Shown: one piece after another, positions 10,999 to 22,533 of the stretch | Position numbering within the stretch: position 1 is the stretch's first letter | How the letters are laid out: every line of letters starts with the position of its first letter | Source of the DNA: Owenia fusiformis | Taxonomy: Eukaryota; Annelida; Polychaeta; Sabellida; Oweniidae | Assembly (NCBI GenBank): GCA_903813345.2 | Contig: CAIIXF020000025.1 | Location: 126,001-186,160, forward strand | Reading direction: 5' to 3' | Length of the DNA: 60,160 bases | The notes under the pieces: model-generated | Databases searched by the model: none | Seen by the model: only the letters and a program-made list of their open reading frames with translations | Told to the model about the DNA's origin: nothing | Made by a program: the position numbers and the translations under genes

Positions 10999-11250
10999 TT
11001 CTTGAAACTATATACATGTAGTGTCAATGATCCCAATACATTGAAAACATATAAACTTGTAGACGTTATATTGGAGTCTGAAGAAAGAGCACAACTTATC
11101 ATACCTCCTGAAAAGGATGTTCTGAAAAAATGATTTTACTGAATAAGTCAGTAAAGATACAAAGGTCCAGTGATTTGGCAATTCACTTGGTCACTATGTC
11201 AGTAGAATAAAAGAAAGGTTGTGTTGCTTCCATTCTATTGTTTAATGCCG
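10999..11250 (+). pseudogene. Alpha module copy 6, frameshifted
   Basis: Same acceptor (ttttattttgtag) and start as the intact copies. It has the acatgtag insertion shared with the 9913 copy, and a deletion around aaaaaatgattttactg. The unit distance to the 9913 copy is 1,086 bp. A full LINE tail follows on the minus strand. Confidence 0.5.
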
Positions 11251-11338
11251 CTCCATTATTTGATTGTGATCCTACATCAATGACTGTACATAACTTTAAG
11301 TCTTTTTTTACATATAAAAATAAAATATAATTGATTTC

Positions 11339-11850
11339 TTACACTTTGCTCAAACTATACATGTTCTTATCCCAGTGAAATATGATAGTTATAATATTTT
11401 TTATTTTTGATGTCTCAGTTGTTTTCCCAGATTGATCTAGTTGCAAAAGCATATTATAACATGATTCTTTGTGTCTATGATTAGGCATTCTTCTTAATTT
11501 TATCCAGTATTTTATGGTTCTGAGCATATAAGTGATACAAAGTGGAAGTCTGCTGCATTATTTGATTGTGATCTCACACCTATGTAATATTTACAAAATT
11601 GAGCTTGTGTACATTCAATTACATTATACCATTCATATCCCAATATCTTGAACCATAGCACAAGATGGATGTTACCATGGCATCAAACAGAGAGAACATA
11701 TGTTTAAGTGGTCCTCTTCCACATTTTGAGTTGTTTGAGTAAAATAATTGATTTCTCTGCTTGTGAAGCAAGCTGACTTTTTGCTGGAGACCAAAAGAGT
11801 CGTGTGGAAAGAAGTTACTCAGATATTTATATTATGATATTTGTTTTATC
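11339..11850 (-). mobile_element. LINE 3' portion (RT C-terminal region)
   Basis: Read from 11850 leftward: KSACFTSRKINYFTQ, then a block like FSLFDAMVTSILCYGSE, then RTIKYWIKLRRMPNHRH and a QLDQSGKTT stretch. This is the segment after the thumb of a LINE RT, with stops and gaps. The same region at 19395-19850 is better preserved. Confidence 0.6.
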
Positions 11851-11963
11851 TCTGCTCCTTCAAAATAGAATTTTTCATGGGGGACTGCCATTTCTGGTTA
11901 TTTTGGATTTTCCATTCTGAAAACTGTTTATTTTATTTAAAGGTTTGATTTTATTTATGTTGT

Positions 11964-12131
11964 GTTGAAATCACAAATGGGAACAGTGAGAATGGGGTAG
12001 TATCCAAATTTTGGTCTGGTGACATATCGGAAAAACAAATTGTTGAAGAAGGGAGAAAATGTATTTTCAAGAATATAGACACCATTAGGTATTTGCAAAG
12101 ACCCATAACATTACTCTGTATAAAGATTTTT
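11964..12131 (+). pseudogene. Beta module, type 1 copy (open frame)
   Basis: Open frame reading VEITNGNSENGVVSKFW, then SGDISEKQIVEEGRKC, then FKNIDTIRYLQRPITLL. A second open copy lies at about 12714-12880. A third (13468-13620) loses frame at ggaaaaacagattgttga. No ATG and no clear splice acceptor. Family not recognised. Differences between copies are mostly amino-acid-changing, so there is no sign of purifying selection. Confidence 0.4.
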
Positions 12132-12227
12132 ATTTATATTTTTTTTTAAATTAATTCTTCCTGTACTATTTTAAATTTTCAGCAACTAATGGACAGATTA
12201 CTTCATTTTTAGGGTAACTTTGCTCTG

Positions 12228-12420
12228 TAAGGTTATTTGAGTCTAGTGTTCAAGTCACAAATGGGGACAGTGAGAATGGAGTAGTATCCAAATTTTGGTC
12301 TTGTGACATTGGAAAGACAGAAATCCTTAAATAAGGGAGAAAATACCTGTTCAAAAATTTGGAGACCGCTAGATATTTGCAGGAACCAGTGACACTGGTC
12401 TACACTAGAAACCAAAATTG
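12228..12420 (+). pseudogene. Beta module, type 2 copy with in-frame stop
   Basis: Frame reads LFESSVQVTNGDSENGVV, SKFWSCDIGKTEI, then LK and a TAA, then GRKYLFKNLETARYLQ. The copy at 12970-13165 has the same TAA plus a TGA. Copies at 13726-13853 and 20030-20145 keep EIVEEGRKY, so the stop arose within this tandem array. The 13726 copy lacks the TNGDSENGVVSKFW portion. Confidence 0.4.
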
Positions 12421-13905
12421 AAAGGGTAATTATATTTAAACATTGTTTGAACTTAACTCTTCCACATTTTGGAGTTGTTTGAGTAAAATAATTGATTTTT
12501 CTGCTTGTGAAGCAAGCTGACTTTTTGCTGGAGACCAATAGAGTCTTGTGAAAAGAAGTATGCTTAGATATTTTTATATTATGATATTTGTTTTGTTTTA
12601 TCTCTGCTCCTTCAAAATAGAATTTTTCATGGGGGACCGCCATTTCTGTTTATTTTGGATTTTCCATTCGGAAAACTGTCTATTTTATATAAAGGTTTGA
12701 TTTTGTTTATGTTGTGTTGAAGTCACAAATGGGAACAGTGAGAAAGGAGTAATATTCAAATTTTGGTCTGGTGACATATCGGAAAAACAAATTGTTGAAG
12801 AAGGGAGAAAATGTATTTTCAAGAATATAGACACCATTAGGTATTTGCAAAGACCCATAACATTACTTTGTATAAAGATTTTTATTTAAATTTTTTTTAA
12901 ATCAATTCTTCCTGTATTACTTTAAATTTTCAGCAACTAATGGACAGATTACTTCATTTTTAGGGTAACTTTGCTCTGTAAGGTTATTCGAGTCTAGTGT
13001 TCAAGTCACAAATGGGGACAGTGAGAATGGAGTAGTATCCAAATGTTGGTCTTGTGACATTTGAAAGACAGAGATCCTTAAATAAGGGAGAAAATACCTC
13101 TTCAAAAATTTGGAGACTGCTAGATATTTGCAGGAACCAGTGACACTGGTCTACACCAGAAACCAAAATTGAAAGGGTAATTATATTTAAACATTGTTTG
13201 AACTTAACTCTTCCACATTTTGGAGTTGTTTGAGTAAAATAATTGATTTTTTCTGCTTGTGAAGCAAGCTGACTTTTTGCTGGAGACCAGTAGAGTCTTG
13301 TGAAAAGAAGTATGCTTAGATATTTTTATATTATGATATTTGTTCTATCTCTGCTCCTTCAAAATATAATTTTTCATGGGGGACCGCCATTTCTGGTTAT
13401 TTTGGATTTTCCATCCTGAAAACTGTTAATTTTTTTATTTAAAGATGTGATTTTTTTATGTTGTGTTGAAATCACAAATGGGAACAGTGAGAATGGGGTA
13501 GTATCCAAATTTTGGTCTGGTGACATTGGAAAAACAGATTGTTGAAGAAAGGTGAAAATATATTTTCAAGAATATAGAGACCAATAGGTATTTGCAAAGA
13601 CCCATAACATTACTCTGTACATAGATTTTTATTTAAATTTTTTGTTTTTATCAATTCTTTATATATTATTTCAATTTTCAGAAACTAGTTAGCAGATTAC
13701 TACCATTTTGGGTAACTTTGCTCTGTAAGGTTGTTTGAATCTAGTGTTGAAATTGGAAAAACAGAGATTGTTGAAGAAGGGAGAAAATACTTTTTCAAAA
13801 ATTTAGAGACCGTTAGGTACTTGCAAGGATTCACAACGTTACTTTGTACATCAATTTGATTTTGATTTTTTAATTATATTAACTATCTCTTTCTACAAAT
13901 TTCAG

Positions 13906-14009
13906 TAAGTACTATCTTACTACTTAACTCCCCTTTAACTACATACACCAGTACAGACACATCGAAGAGCTTGCTCAACGAGCCAAGTCCTTGTGATTTT
14001 AATAAATAA
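13906..14009 (+). other. Candidate terminal exon with overlapping poly(A) signal
   Basis: A pyrimidine-rich tract ending in aaatttcag precedes an open frame with STILLLNSPLTTYTSTDTSK and SLLNEPSPCDFNK ending in TAA. The stop overlaps an AATAAATAAA poly(A) signal (14001-14010). The Ser/Thr/Pro-rich composition differs from the AT-driven background. It follows the beta modules on the same strand and could be their 3' terminal exon, but no splice evidence is available. Confidence 0.35.
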
Positions 14010-14840
14010 AAACCACTTTTTGAATATTTATTGAAATTACAAGGAGCAATTAACAAATTATGCAAATAGAGCTCTATTTCAGAAATTAATTAAAGTTAGA
14101 ACACCAAACTTGGGACATACTATCACCAAACATTTATTATTATTTCTAGAAAAGTTCATACACAAACACTTATATATGCTTAAGTTACAGTTACCATAGT
14201 AGGCTGTGGTATGGTACCTGAAGCAGGTCTTGAATATTAAGTAACAATAAGAATTTATCATGGGCACATGAAGCACTTCAAATATATAATGTCCCAATTT
14301 TCTTTTTAAAGGACAACTGAAATAGGTTTTCTCAACTTGCAGCTACAAAAATGTGGTTTTCTTCATTTTAAGCCCAACGTAGAGTTCTTGCGATAGCCAT
14401 CATAAAAGAAATGTTAGATAACTGTTAATCAGATTGGCCCCTACATGATTAGTAATGTCATACATAATATATAGTCTTGGTTTCTTGGTAATCATGACAT
14501 CACGGCAACCATATGATTGTTGTGTAAACAAATAACAAAATATCTTGGCATTATGACGTCATGATTTAATGGACCAAAACGGGCCACGTGATGAGCCAGG
14601 CTACAGGAAAAGGCATCTTATCACAATTCTTTTCAATATTTTGATTTTTTGTTAATCTTAAAAGCACAGAGACTTCAAGTAAGCCATGGTTTATGTCTTA
14701 ACAATTTTTCTTTGCAGAAATAGACCAAAAAAAACAGATTTGAATTTAGCACATTTTCCTTTTAATCTTGGGCACATTTGTGACTCAATTTTAATTTTTG
14801 TGATTAGTAACGACTGCTCCTATGTCTATAATAAAACTAC
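14010..14840. other. AT-rich sequence without recognisable gene
   Basis: Short open frames occur on both strands but none resembles a known domain. It includes tgacgtcatg near 14555 (CRE-like) and ccacgtgatg (E-box) near 14584. Nothing further supported. Confidence 0.4.
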
Positions 14841-16700
14841 ATTTTACTCCCCTACAGCGAAACATAAAATAGGAAATTTACCTATTATAATTATTACATT
14901 AATAATCCTATGCTTTTTATTATCTTTTTTGTTGGGATTATGCTCATATTCATGGCACAAATTGCATTCACTTTGATCATGTATGTGTTTCCATTTCCTC
15001 CTGAATGTACACACAATACACTTCACCTCATCATGGAGACCAAAATTATTACCACAAATGAATTTTTTAGTTTAGTTTTCTGAAGGTTTAGAAGTAATCC
15101 TGTCATCAATAATTTCTTTCATTCTTTGTCTTCAGAAGTGTAATTCCTGACTTTTTCATTTGGCATTAAAGTCTTTTAATGCTGGGTCACCTTCTCCTCT
15201 TACATGTATCTAGATATTTTGTATTTCTTTTCTGTTATAGTGGATTAAAAGTAATTGCCTTCTTTAAAATTAGAACATAATTTGCACTTTCTTTTATTGC
15301 ATTTTCTAGATTCAGGAAATGTATTTTTATTACATATATGTATTCTCTTATCATTTTAACTCCTTTACATGTTTGCATCCTATATCTTCAATAAATTCTT
15401 TGATTGGATACCTCAATTATTTTTATGTAAAGTGTAATTCAGAATATTAGGAAAATTTCATCCTTTCTAATTCCTTCAAATTACATTTCCAATCATCAGT
15501 TTGTATACACCATACTACATAGAACTGGTTTGAATGTAGTCACTACATATTGTAAACATACACTATGAAATGTTCTTTACAGTCACTTAAAATGTTCTTT
15601 ACAGCCACTTAAAATGTTCATTTTCCACAAGTCTGTTTAGGTCCCCAAAGATAAGAGGATGTTCAAATGAATAACCTTCCAGTTCTATTCTGCACTTTGC
15701 TAATACAGCTATGTTCTGACAATCCAATAATTGAGTGCCCATAGTTAATAATAAGTTGAACAATGGTGTCATTTTACTCCCCTACAGCGAAACATAAAAT
15801 AGGAAATTTACCTATTATAATTATTACATTAATAATCCTATGCTTTTTATTATCTTTTTTGTTGGGATTATGCTCATATTCATGGCACAAATTGCATTCA
15901 CTTTGATCATGTATGTGTTTCCATTTCCTCCTGAATGTACACACAATACACTTCACCTCATCATGGAGACCAAAATTATTACCACAAATGAATTTTTTAG
16001 TTTAGTTTTCTGAAGGTTTAGAAGTAATCCTGTCATCAATAATTTCTTTCATTCTTTGTCGTCAGAAGTGTAATTCTTGACTTTTTCATTTGGCATTAAA
16101 GTCTTTTAATGCTGGGTCACCTTCTCCTCTTACATGTATCTAGATATTTTGTATTTCTTTTCTGTTATAGTGGATTAAAAGTAATTGCCTTCTTTAAAAT
16201 TAGAACATAATTTGCACTTTCTTTTATTGCATTTTCTAGATTCAGGAAATGTATTTTTATTACATATATGTATTCTCTTATCATTTTAACTTCTTTACAT
16301 GTTTGCATCCTATATCTTCAATAAATTCTTTGATTGGATACCTCAATTATTTTTATGTAAAGTGTAATTCAGAATATTAGGAAAATTTCATCCTTTCTAA
16401 TTCCTTCAAATTACATTTCCAATCATCAGTTTGTATACACCATACTACATAGAACTGGTTTGAATGTAGTCACTACATATTGTAAACATACACTATGAAA
16501 TGTTCTTTACAGTCACTTAAAATGTTCTTTACAGCCACTTAAAATGTTCATTTTTCACAAGTCTGTTTAGGTCCCCAAAGATAAGAGGATGTTCAAATGA
16601 ATAACCTTCCAGTTCTATTCTGCACTTTGCTAATACAGCTATGTTCTGACAATCCAATAATTGAGTGCCCATAGTTAATAATAAGTTGAACAATGGTGTC
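14841..16700. repeat. Exact-boundary tandem duplication, 2 x 930 bp
   Basis: Copy 1 is 14841-15770 and copy 2 is 15771-16700. Both start attttactcccctacagcg and end caatggtgtc. Only about four substitutions were seen by eye (for example cttcag/cgtcag near 15133/16063 and ttccac/tttcac near 15622/16552), so the event is very recent or an assembly artefact. A minus-strand frame has Cys pairs (CIVC, CNLCHEYEH) but no family was recognised. Confidence 0.9.
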
Positions 16701-16951
16701 ATACAATATGTTATCTCATCGAACAAAGTGAATACTCATAAGCATACTGTCTTACCACACTTTGGCTAGTTGGCAGCCATTTCGAAAAATGGGCACCATT
16801 TACATGTACATGTGTGCAATTTTGATAAAATTTTATATGTGCCTACTTAAAAACAAAAAATTACTCTTGGCTAGTGAGTGACCATTTTTGAATTTTTGCT
16901 AGAACTAAAAACATAGTAAGATTTTGTAAGAATGGCAACCATGATTTTTTT

Positions 16952-17152
16952 TTAAACAGCTGTACTTTTCACAAAATCTATTTTAGTCCTCAACCAATTA
17001 TTTTTGTTCTCAAGGAACTTTGTAAGATACTTATAAAGAATATCACAATATATTTTCTTTTTGCATGGCACTGAGATAAAGCTGATTGCTCTGTATGTAT
17101 GTGTGTAGCAATTGTCACCATCCTTAAAAATTGTGTTAATAATGGTCTGCAT
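16952..17152 (-). pseudogene. LINE RT N-terminal fragment
   Basis: The minus frame reads IINTIFKDGDNCYTHTYRAI, SFISVPCKK and CDILYKYLTKFLEN. This is the conserved early RT block (P-x-KDGD..NYRAISL-S..K..) of jockey/CR1-like LINEs. No downstream palm motifs follow, so it is an isolated fragment. Confidence 0.6.
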
Positions 17153-17159
17153 CCACCTT

Positions 17160-18000
17160 TAGAGAATGATTACACTGTCAAAGTGTCAAATTTTTGCTCA
17201 ACGGATTTTGTCCAAATTTGTACACTTGATGAAAGATATTAAGTTGTGTGACCATCTTGTTTTCTGGTAGCCATTTTGAATCTTGTCTTCATATTTGTAT
17301 CTATAATAGGATTTCAAGTTTCATACATTGTTTGATGGTGTGGTCTTGTTCATATCATGTGCCTTGTTTTGAAGTGAGTGAAGTGCCAAAAATTAAAATG
17401 GTTAAAATGTAAATATGTTTAACCTTGGAGGGAAGTATGGTGATTTAGCAGCTAATATTATTTTGATGGAATCGTTTCAAATTTTAATCAAAAATTAGGA
17501 AATAAGTAGAACTTATTAGTTATGCTTTTTGTTACTGACTTTACTCCTCATTTAGCGATCAATTAACATTTTGAAACATACTTATAAAAGCATCATTTAA
17601 GAATTTAAGCTCTGGACTTTGTGGAATGTGAAATGACCATTTTTTGAAGGTGTTGCCTTCCAAAAGAACAGGAGCCATTGAACAGGCGTTTTCATTCACT
17701 TAAACTTTTTCCAAAAAATGCATTCTTCCATTTATTGTACACATGCCATTTTTTCTTGTATGAGTGTTTTTCTTGGTTGTGAATATCTGTCAGTTGCTTT
17801 CTATTACTAGTAGTTGGATGTCACTTTTCAATTATGCTACATAGTGACAATGTTAGTTACATGATAGTTAGATCCAATGAACAAAATATTAATTAAATTA
17901 TGGGGTCAAACCATCAATTCAATTATAAAAAAACTACTTTACCATATGAACTTGCATGCTGGAAACATGGAGTGGTCTGATAACGAAATGTGGCCATCTT
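17160..18000. other. Intergenic, no recognisable feature
   Basis: AT-rich and without long open frames or clear repeats. It contains short gccatttt-type motifs also seen at 33.4-33.9 kb. Confidence 0.4.
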
Positions 18001-18073
18001 GCTTTAGGTATGATATTGTTCATCCTGTGCTTTGTTGAGTTTAATATTTATTGCTATATTTTTTATTTTGTAG

Positions 18074-18340
18074 TTCTTGAAACTATATACTCTCAATGAA
18101 CCCAATACATTGAAAACATATAGACGTGTAGACGTTATATTTGAGTCTCAAGAAAGGGCGGAACTTATCATACCTCCGGAGAAGAATGTTGTGAAAAAAC
18201 AATATTCTATGATATTACTGAATAAGTCAGTCAAGATACAAAGTTCCAATGATTTGACAATTCCCTTAATCACCATCTATCTAAGTGGCAAAGTCCATAG
18301 AATAAAAGAAAGGTTTTGTTGCTTCCATTTTATTGTTTAA
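18074..18340 (+). CDS. Alpha module, intact copy 7 (candidate terminal exon)
   Basis: The frame opens exactly after an acceptor-like ttttattttgtag (the TAG is itself an in-frame stop) and runs 88 codons to TAA with no ATG near the start. It begins FLKLYTLNEPNTLKTYRRVD, continues through ESQERAELIIPPEKNVVKK and LTIPLITIYLSGKVHRIKER, and ends CFHFIV. An alternative splice donor could be AAAG|GTTTTG near 18312. An AATAAA lies about 70 bp downstream. No known domain was recognised. It differs from the 19015 copy at about nine residues and four silent sites, so selection on protein sequence looks weak or diversifying. Confidence 0.35.
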   Translation, partial: FLKLYTLNEPNTLKTYRRVDVIFESQERAELIIPPEKNVVKKQYSMILLNKSVKIQSSNDLTIPLITIYLSGKVHRIKERFCCFHFIV

Positions 18341-19014
18341 TGCCACTGCATTATTTGATTATGATCCTACATCAATGACTACATAACTTTTAAGTCTTTT
18401 TTTACATATAAAAATAAAATATAATTGATTCGTTACACTTTGCTCAAACTAAACATGTTCTTATCACTTTGAAAATGTAAAATAAAAATTGATTCAAAGA
18501 TGAACTAGTTGCCAGTAGTTAATAATCAACTTCATCACATTATTTTAAAATAATTCAAAAATCTTCAAATACTTCAATTTTTACACATTTTATATGTAAG
18601 AAGTTTCATTCCTTATTGGTGGCCATCTTGCTTTAGGTATGATATTGTTCATCCTGTGCTTTGTTGATTTTAATGATCCTCCATCAATGACTACATAACT
18701 TTTAAGTCTTTTTTTACATATAAAAATAAAATATAATTGATTTGTTACACTTTGCTCAAACTAAACATGTTCTTATCACTTTGAAAATGTAAAATAAAAA
18801 TTAATTCAAAGATGAATTAGTTGCCAGTAGTTAATAATCAACTTCACCACATTATTTTTAAATAATTCAAAAATCTTCAAATACTTCAATTTTTACACAT
18901 TTTATATGTTAGAAGTTTCATTCCTTATTGGTGGCCATCTTGCTTTAGGTATGATATTGTTCATCCTGTGCTTTGTTTATTTTAATATTTATTGCTATAT
19001 TTTTTATTTTGTAG

Positions 19015-19281
19015 TTCTTGAAACTATATACTCTCAATGAACCCAATACATTGAAAACATACAGACGTGTAGACGTCATATTGGAGTCTCAAGAAAGGGC
19101 GCAACTTATCATACCTCCGGAGAAGAATGTTGTGAAAAAACAACATTATATGGTATTACTGAATAAATCAGTCGAGATTCAAAGTTCCAGTGATTTGACA
19201 ATTCCCTTAATCACCATCTATCTAAGTGGCAAAGTCAGTAGAATAAAAGAAAGGTTTTGTTGCTTCCATTCTATTGTTTAA
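19015..19281 (+). CDS. Alpha module, intact copy 8 (candidate terminal exon)
   Basis: As the 18074 copy, 941 bp downstream, with the same acceptor, length and stop. Residue changes include F to L, E to Q, K to E, N to S and H to S. The ~230 bp upstream (containing the reverse of a gccatcttgc motif and caccacatta) is shared, so the duplicated unit includes an intron-like segment. Hydrophobic and charged residues alternate in a beta-rich-looking pattern; there is no signal peptide or membrane segment. Function unknown. Confidence 0.35.
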   Translation, partial: FLKLYTLNEPNTLKTYRRVDVILESQERAQLIIPPEKNVVKKQHYMVLLNKSVEIQSSSDLTIPLITIYLSGKVSRIKERFCCFHSIV

Positions 19282-19394
19282 TGCCGCTGCATTATTTTAT
19301 TGTGATCCTACATCAATGACTACATAACTTTTAAGTCTTTTTTTACATATAAAATAAAATATAATTGATTTCTTACACTTTGCTCAAACTATAC

Positions 19395-19850
19395 ATGTTC
19401 TTATTACAGTGAAAAAAGCAAATATTTTATTTTTGATGTCCCAGTTGTTTTCCCAGTTTGATCTAGTTGCAAAAGCATATTATAACATGATTCTTTGTGT
19501 CTATGATTAGGCATTCTTCTCAATTTTATCCAGTATTTTATGGTTCTGAGCATATAAGTAATACAAAGTGGAAGTCTGCTGCATCATTTGATGGTGATCC
19601 CACACCTATGTAATATTTACAAAATTGATCTTGTGTACATTCAATTACATTATACCATTCATATCCCAATATCTCTGAACCATAGCACAAGATGGATGTT
19701 ACCATGGCATCAAACAGGGAGAACATATGTTTAAGTGGTCCTCTTCCACATTTTCGAGTTGTTTGAGTAAAATAATTGATTTTTCTGCTTGTGAAGCAAG
19801 CTGACTTTTTGTTGGAGACCAAAAGAGTCGTGTGGAAAGAAGTTTACTCA
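19395..19850 (-). mobile_element. LINE RT C-terminal fragment, best-preserved copy
   Basis: Minus frame: KKSACFTSRKINYFTQTT, then FSLFDAMVTSILCYGSEILG, then IECTQDQFCKYYIGVGS, then (after a frame change) IKYWIKLRRMPN. The pattern (LFDxMVxxILxYGxExxG...FCKYxLGV) is the standard LINE segment after the RT thumb. Its right edge joins the beta-type sequence at about 19905-20150. Confidence 0.7.
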
Positions 19851-20019
19851 GATATTTATATTAAGGTATTTGTTCTATCTCTGCTCCTTCAAAATAGAAT
19901 TTTTCTAATTACTTTGTATAAAGATTTTTATTTCAATTTTTTTTTAATAATTCTTCATGTATTATTTTAAATTTTCAGCAACTAATGGACAGATTACTTC
20001 AATTTTAGGGTAACTTTGC

Positions 20020-20150
20020 TCTGTAAGGTTATTCGAGTCTAGTGTTCAAGTCACAAATGGGGACAGTGAGAATGGAGTAGTATCCAAATTTTGGTCTTGT
20101 GACATTGGAAAGACAGAGATTGTTGAAGAAGGGAGGAAATACTTTTTTTT
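20020..20150 (+). pseudogene. Beta module, isolated copy
   Basis: Open frame with SSVQVTNGDSENGVVSKFW and CDIGKTEIVEEGRKYF, the least damaged type 2 beta copy. A second short stretch (ggggcaatgagaatggagtag) repeats part of it directly afterwards. Confidence 0.4.
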
Positions 20151-20239
20151 AGGGGCAATGAGAATGGAGTAGTATCCATTTTACAATTCAAAATTGCCAT
20201 TTTACATGTCATAATTTCTTGGTTTCATTCGTTTAGCCG

Positions 20240-20830
20240 ATCAAAACATTGTAAAACAATAAATCGTCTGTTACGTATAATCAATTTTGTTCAGGTTTGA
20301 TTAGTTGTCAGAATGAAGTTACGTTCATCTGAATCCATGTTTCAGAACAAAAATCATATTTTCTTCACTTCAAAATACTTCAGTGAGATGAATGCTCGGA
20401 ATTGTCGTTTGCAATAAATTATTGTCGTATTCGTTCTTTTATCTACTCGTTAGAAGCATTCAGTCGTACATTTGATGCCAGGTCACCTTCTCGCGTACCT
20501 CTTGGGGAGCCCCACATTTGTGTCTGTACTCATGGAAGTAAATTCCCCGGTGTAGCCGAGAGCCACAAACTTTCAACAGGTTCTAAATGGCCAATTTCTT
20601 TCATATATACTCATATTTTATTAATTATTACCTACAAAGTATTGCTAATAACTATATGTAATTTCAATAAGGAAACTTATCTGGCTACATGTAAATTCAA
20701 TATCAACACTAGATGTTCGCTCAACATGTCCTGGCTTACCTTGTGATGACAAACCCTGGGTTTCCACTATTTATAGTTTATCAACACCTGGACGCATGCG
20801 CATTTTATAGTTTATCAGGCACTTTAAATC
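20240..20830 (-). other. Possible LTR of the gypsy remnant, or promoter-bearing fragment
   Basis: On the minus strand, a TATA box (ctataaatagtgg, 20776-20764) is followed about 150 bp later by aataaa near 20625, a spacing compatible with an LTR U3-R arrangement. The patch is more GC-rich than its surroundings, carries gcatgcgca (NRF-1-like, about 20793) and lies just beyond the integrase end of the gypsy remnant. No second copy was seen, so boundaries are uncertain. Confidence 0.35.
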
Positions 20831-21376
20831 AGCGAACCATAATTTTAATACATCAATTGTTTTTTTTTTGAAGATGTTGTGGCATTCATTTGAACAGCCT
20901 CAATCCATTTGGAATAAGCATCAATTAGTATCAAATACATATGTTGATCTTTTTCTGCAAAATCAATATGCACTTTTTGCCTCACTCTACTTGACCATGA
21001 CCAAGGATACAACTGGGCTTCTGCAAAAAGATTTCACACGGATTGACAAAGATTACATTCGGAGACAATCTGTTCAATACGAGCATCTACGCCCAGCCAC
21101 CATAAATATGATCTAGCGAGTGCCGGACATCCGGACAATCCATTATTTTGCAGGGATGGCAAGATCAATTCCAACATACTCGCATTGCCTTATTAAAGAA
21201 AACCTTCTAAAAGTTTAGTAGTCAATAAATATCAGATCTGTAAATTCCAAAATCAGAAGTGAATTCAATAAAAACCAGATTAGAATGCACAAATACCAGA
21301 TCAAAGATTTTTTCAATGAGGGACTAGTTAAATGTTGCACCAATAGTCCATTTTGTCCACTTGGTCACTCTTAGAT

Positions 21377-22533
21377 TGAGCCAAGTATTGGATGATTGGA
21401 GGCAGTTTTGATCAATTTTGCAAAGGGTTAATTTTATTCTCATCTGTCTCGACAAAAGAGGAATATCCCAGAATTCATACAGGCATACTTCTCTTATGGA
21501 AACTATATCACTGATTGACCAAGGGTTAATCTATAATCCTGGGAAACGACCTCTTCTGGACGTAAAGCATGGGAACATCTGATATGACCAGTTCCCATGG
21601 CACTGTGTCACTTGTCATTTCTCTGGAATGATGTACACTTTCCTCCAAAAGATTGGAAACAATTGTAGTACAGTAAAACCTATATATCTGAACACTTGGT
21701 CAATCCGAACACCTCCCGATTTGAACATTTTTTTGTCCCATTTTTTCTCCCATTGACTCAAATGTTAAAAATCCTTGAAATGTGAACACCTCCCAATTTG
21801 AGCAGTGAACAGTCTTGTTTGAAAAATTAACCTATCTAATCTGAACACTTTTCATAAAATATCACATATGTTCCATACAAAATTGCTCAAATATTTGAAA
21901 AAACCTTGAGTGATCTCTCTCATGGTGAGGCTTTCTAGGATGACTAAATTCATTTGAATCAGATTTTCATGTCACTGGAGTGTAATGCTATAAAGCTATG
22001 TAGTCAAAAGAACTATAAATATTTATTGAGAATTTGTTCCTATTTCTTCAAAATCCAAAATCTTGCAAATGCAAAACCTCAAAATGTGAACACCTCCTAA
22101 TCCAAACGCTTTTAGTTGGTCTCTCAGATTAGACAGGTTTTGCTGTAGGTATAATCCCCACTAAAAGTTACTGAAATCACTGGCTAGGAATTGGTGTTTG
22201 CTTACACACAGGTGTTCAATAGAGTAGACTCATATGTTCGCTGGGCACAGATCTTCACTTAAGAGATGTTCATTATGACAGTTCTACTGTACTAAAATCA
22301 CTGGCTGGGAATTGGTGTTCACTATACACAGGTGTTTAATAGAGTAGACACATCTGTTCGCTGGGCACAGATCTTCACTAAAGAGGTGTTCATTATGACA
22401 GTTTTACTGTACTGAAATCAATCACTGGGAATTCACTATATACAAAATTGAAATGTGTGTATCATACCACCCCTGCAAAATAATTGACTCACGCACTTGG
22501 TCTCTTGGATCCACTTGCAAAATATATATAACC
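21377..22533. repeat. Composite repeat, left arm of an 11.3 kb-spaced inverted pair
   Basis: This segment matches, in reverse complement, 33859-35112 (ends tgagccaag and cttgcaaaatatatataac). It holds a pogo-like MITE (21671-22145) and two ~120 bp tandem units (about 22165-22410) containing ttcgctgggcacagatctt; the right arm has three such units. It is inserted into the gypsy remnant. Confidence 0.85.
21671..22145. mobile_element. Pogo/Tc1-mariner-like MITE with TA target duplication
   Basis: 475 bp, starting cagtaaaacct and ending aggttttgctg. The terminal inverted repeats extend imperfectly into ctgaacac/cctaatcc sequence, and TA flanks both ends (21669-21670 and 22146-22147). There is no transposase ORF, so it is a non-autonomous element. 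The family call rests on the TIR and the TA duplication. Confidence 0.75.

Larger units (their letters stand above)
11716..13870. repeat. ~745 bp tandem repeat, three units, with beta modules
   Basis: The landmark cttccacatttt occurs at 11716, 12459 and 13210 (spacings 743 and 751). Each unit carries the LINE-tail end on the minus strand and two related ~170-200 bp plus-strand beta modules containing ATNGxSENGVVSKFW-like coding. Units differ by point changes and small indels. The last unit runs into a truncated beta module ending near 13853. Confidence 0.85.

Noticed and set aside
12233-13166. Minus-strand frames of 60-136 codons
   Set aside because: Antisense of the beta modules and LINE tails; they repeat with the 745 bp unit and match no protein pattern of their own.
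14686-14976. Plus-strand 96-codon ORF with hydrophobic stretches
   Set aside because: Composition follows AT-rich DNA, it runs into the 930 bp duplicate, and no family pattern is visible.
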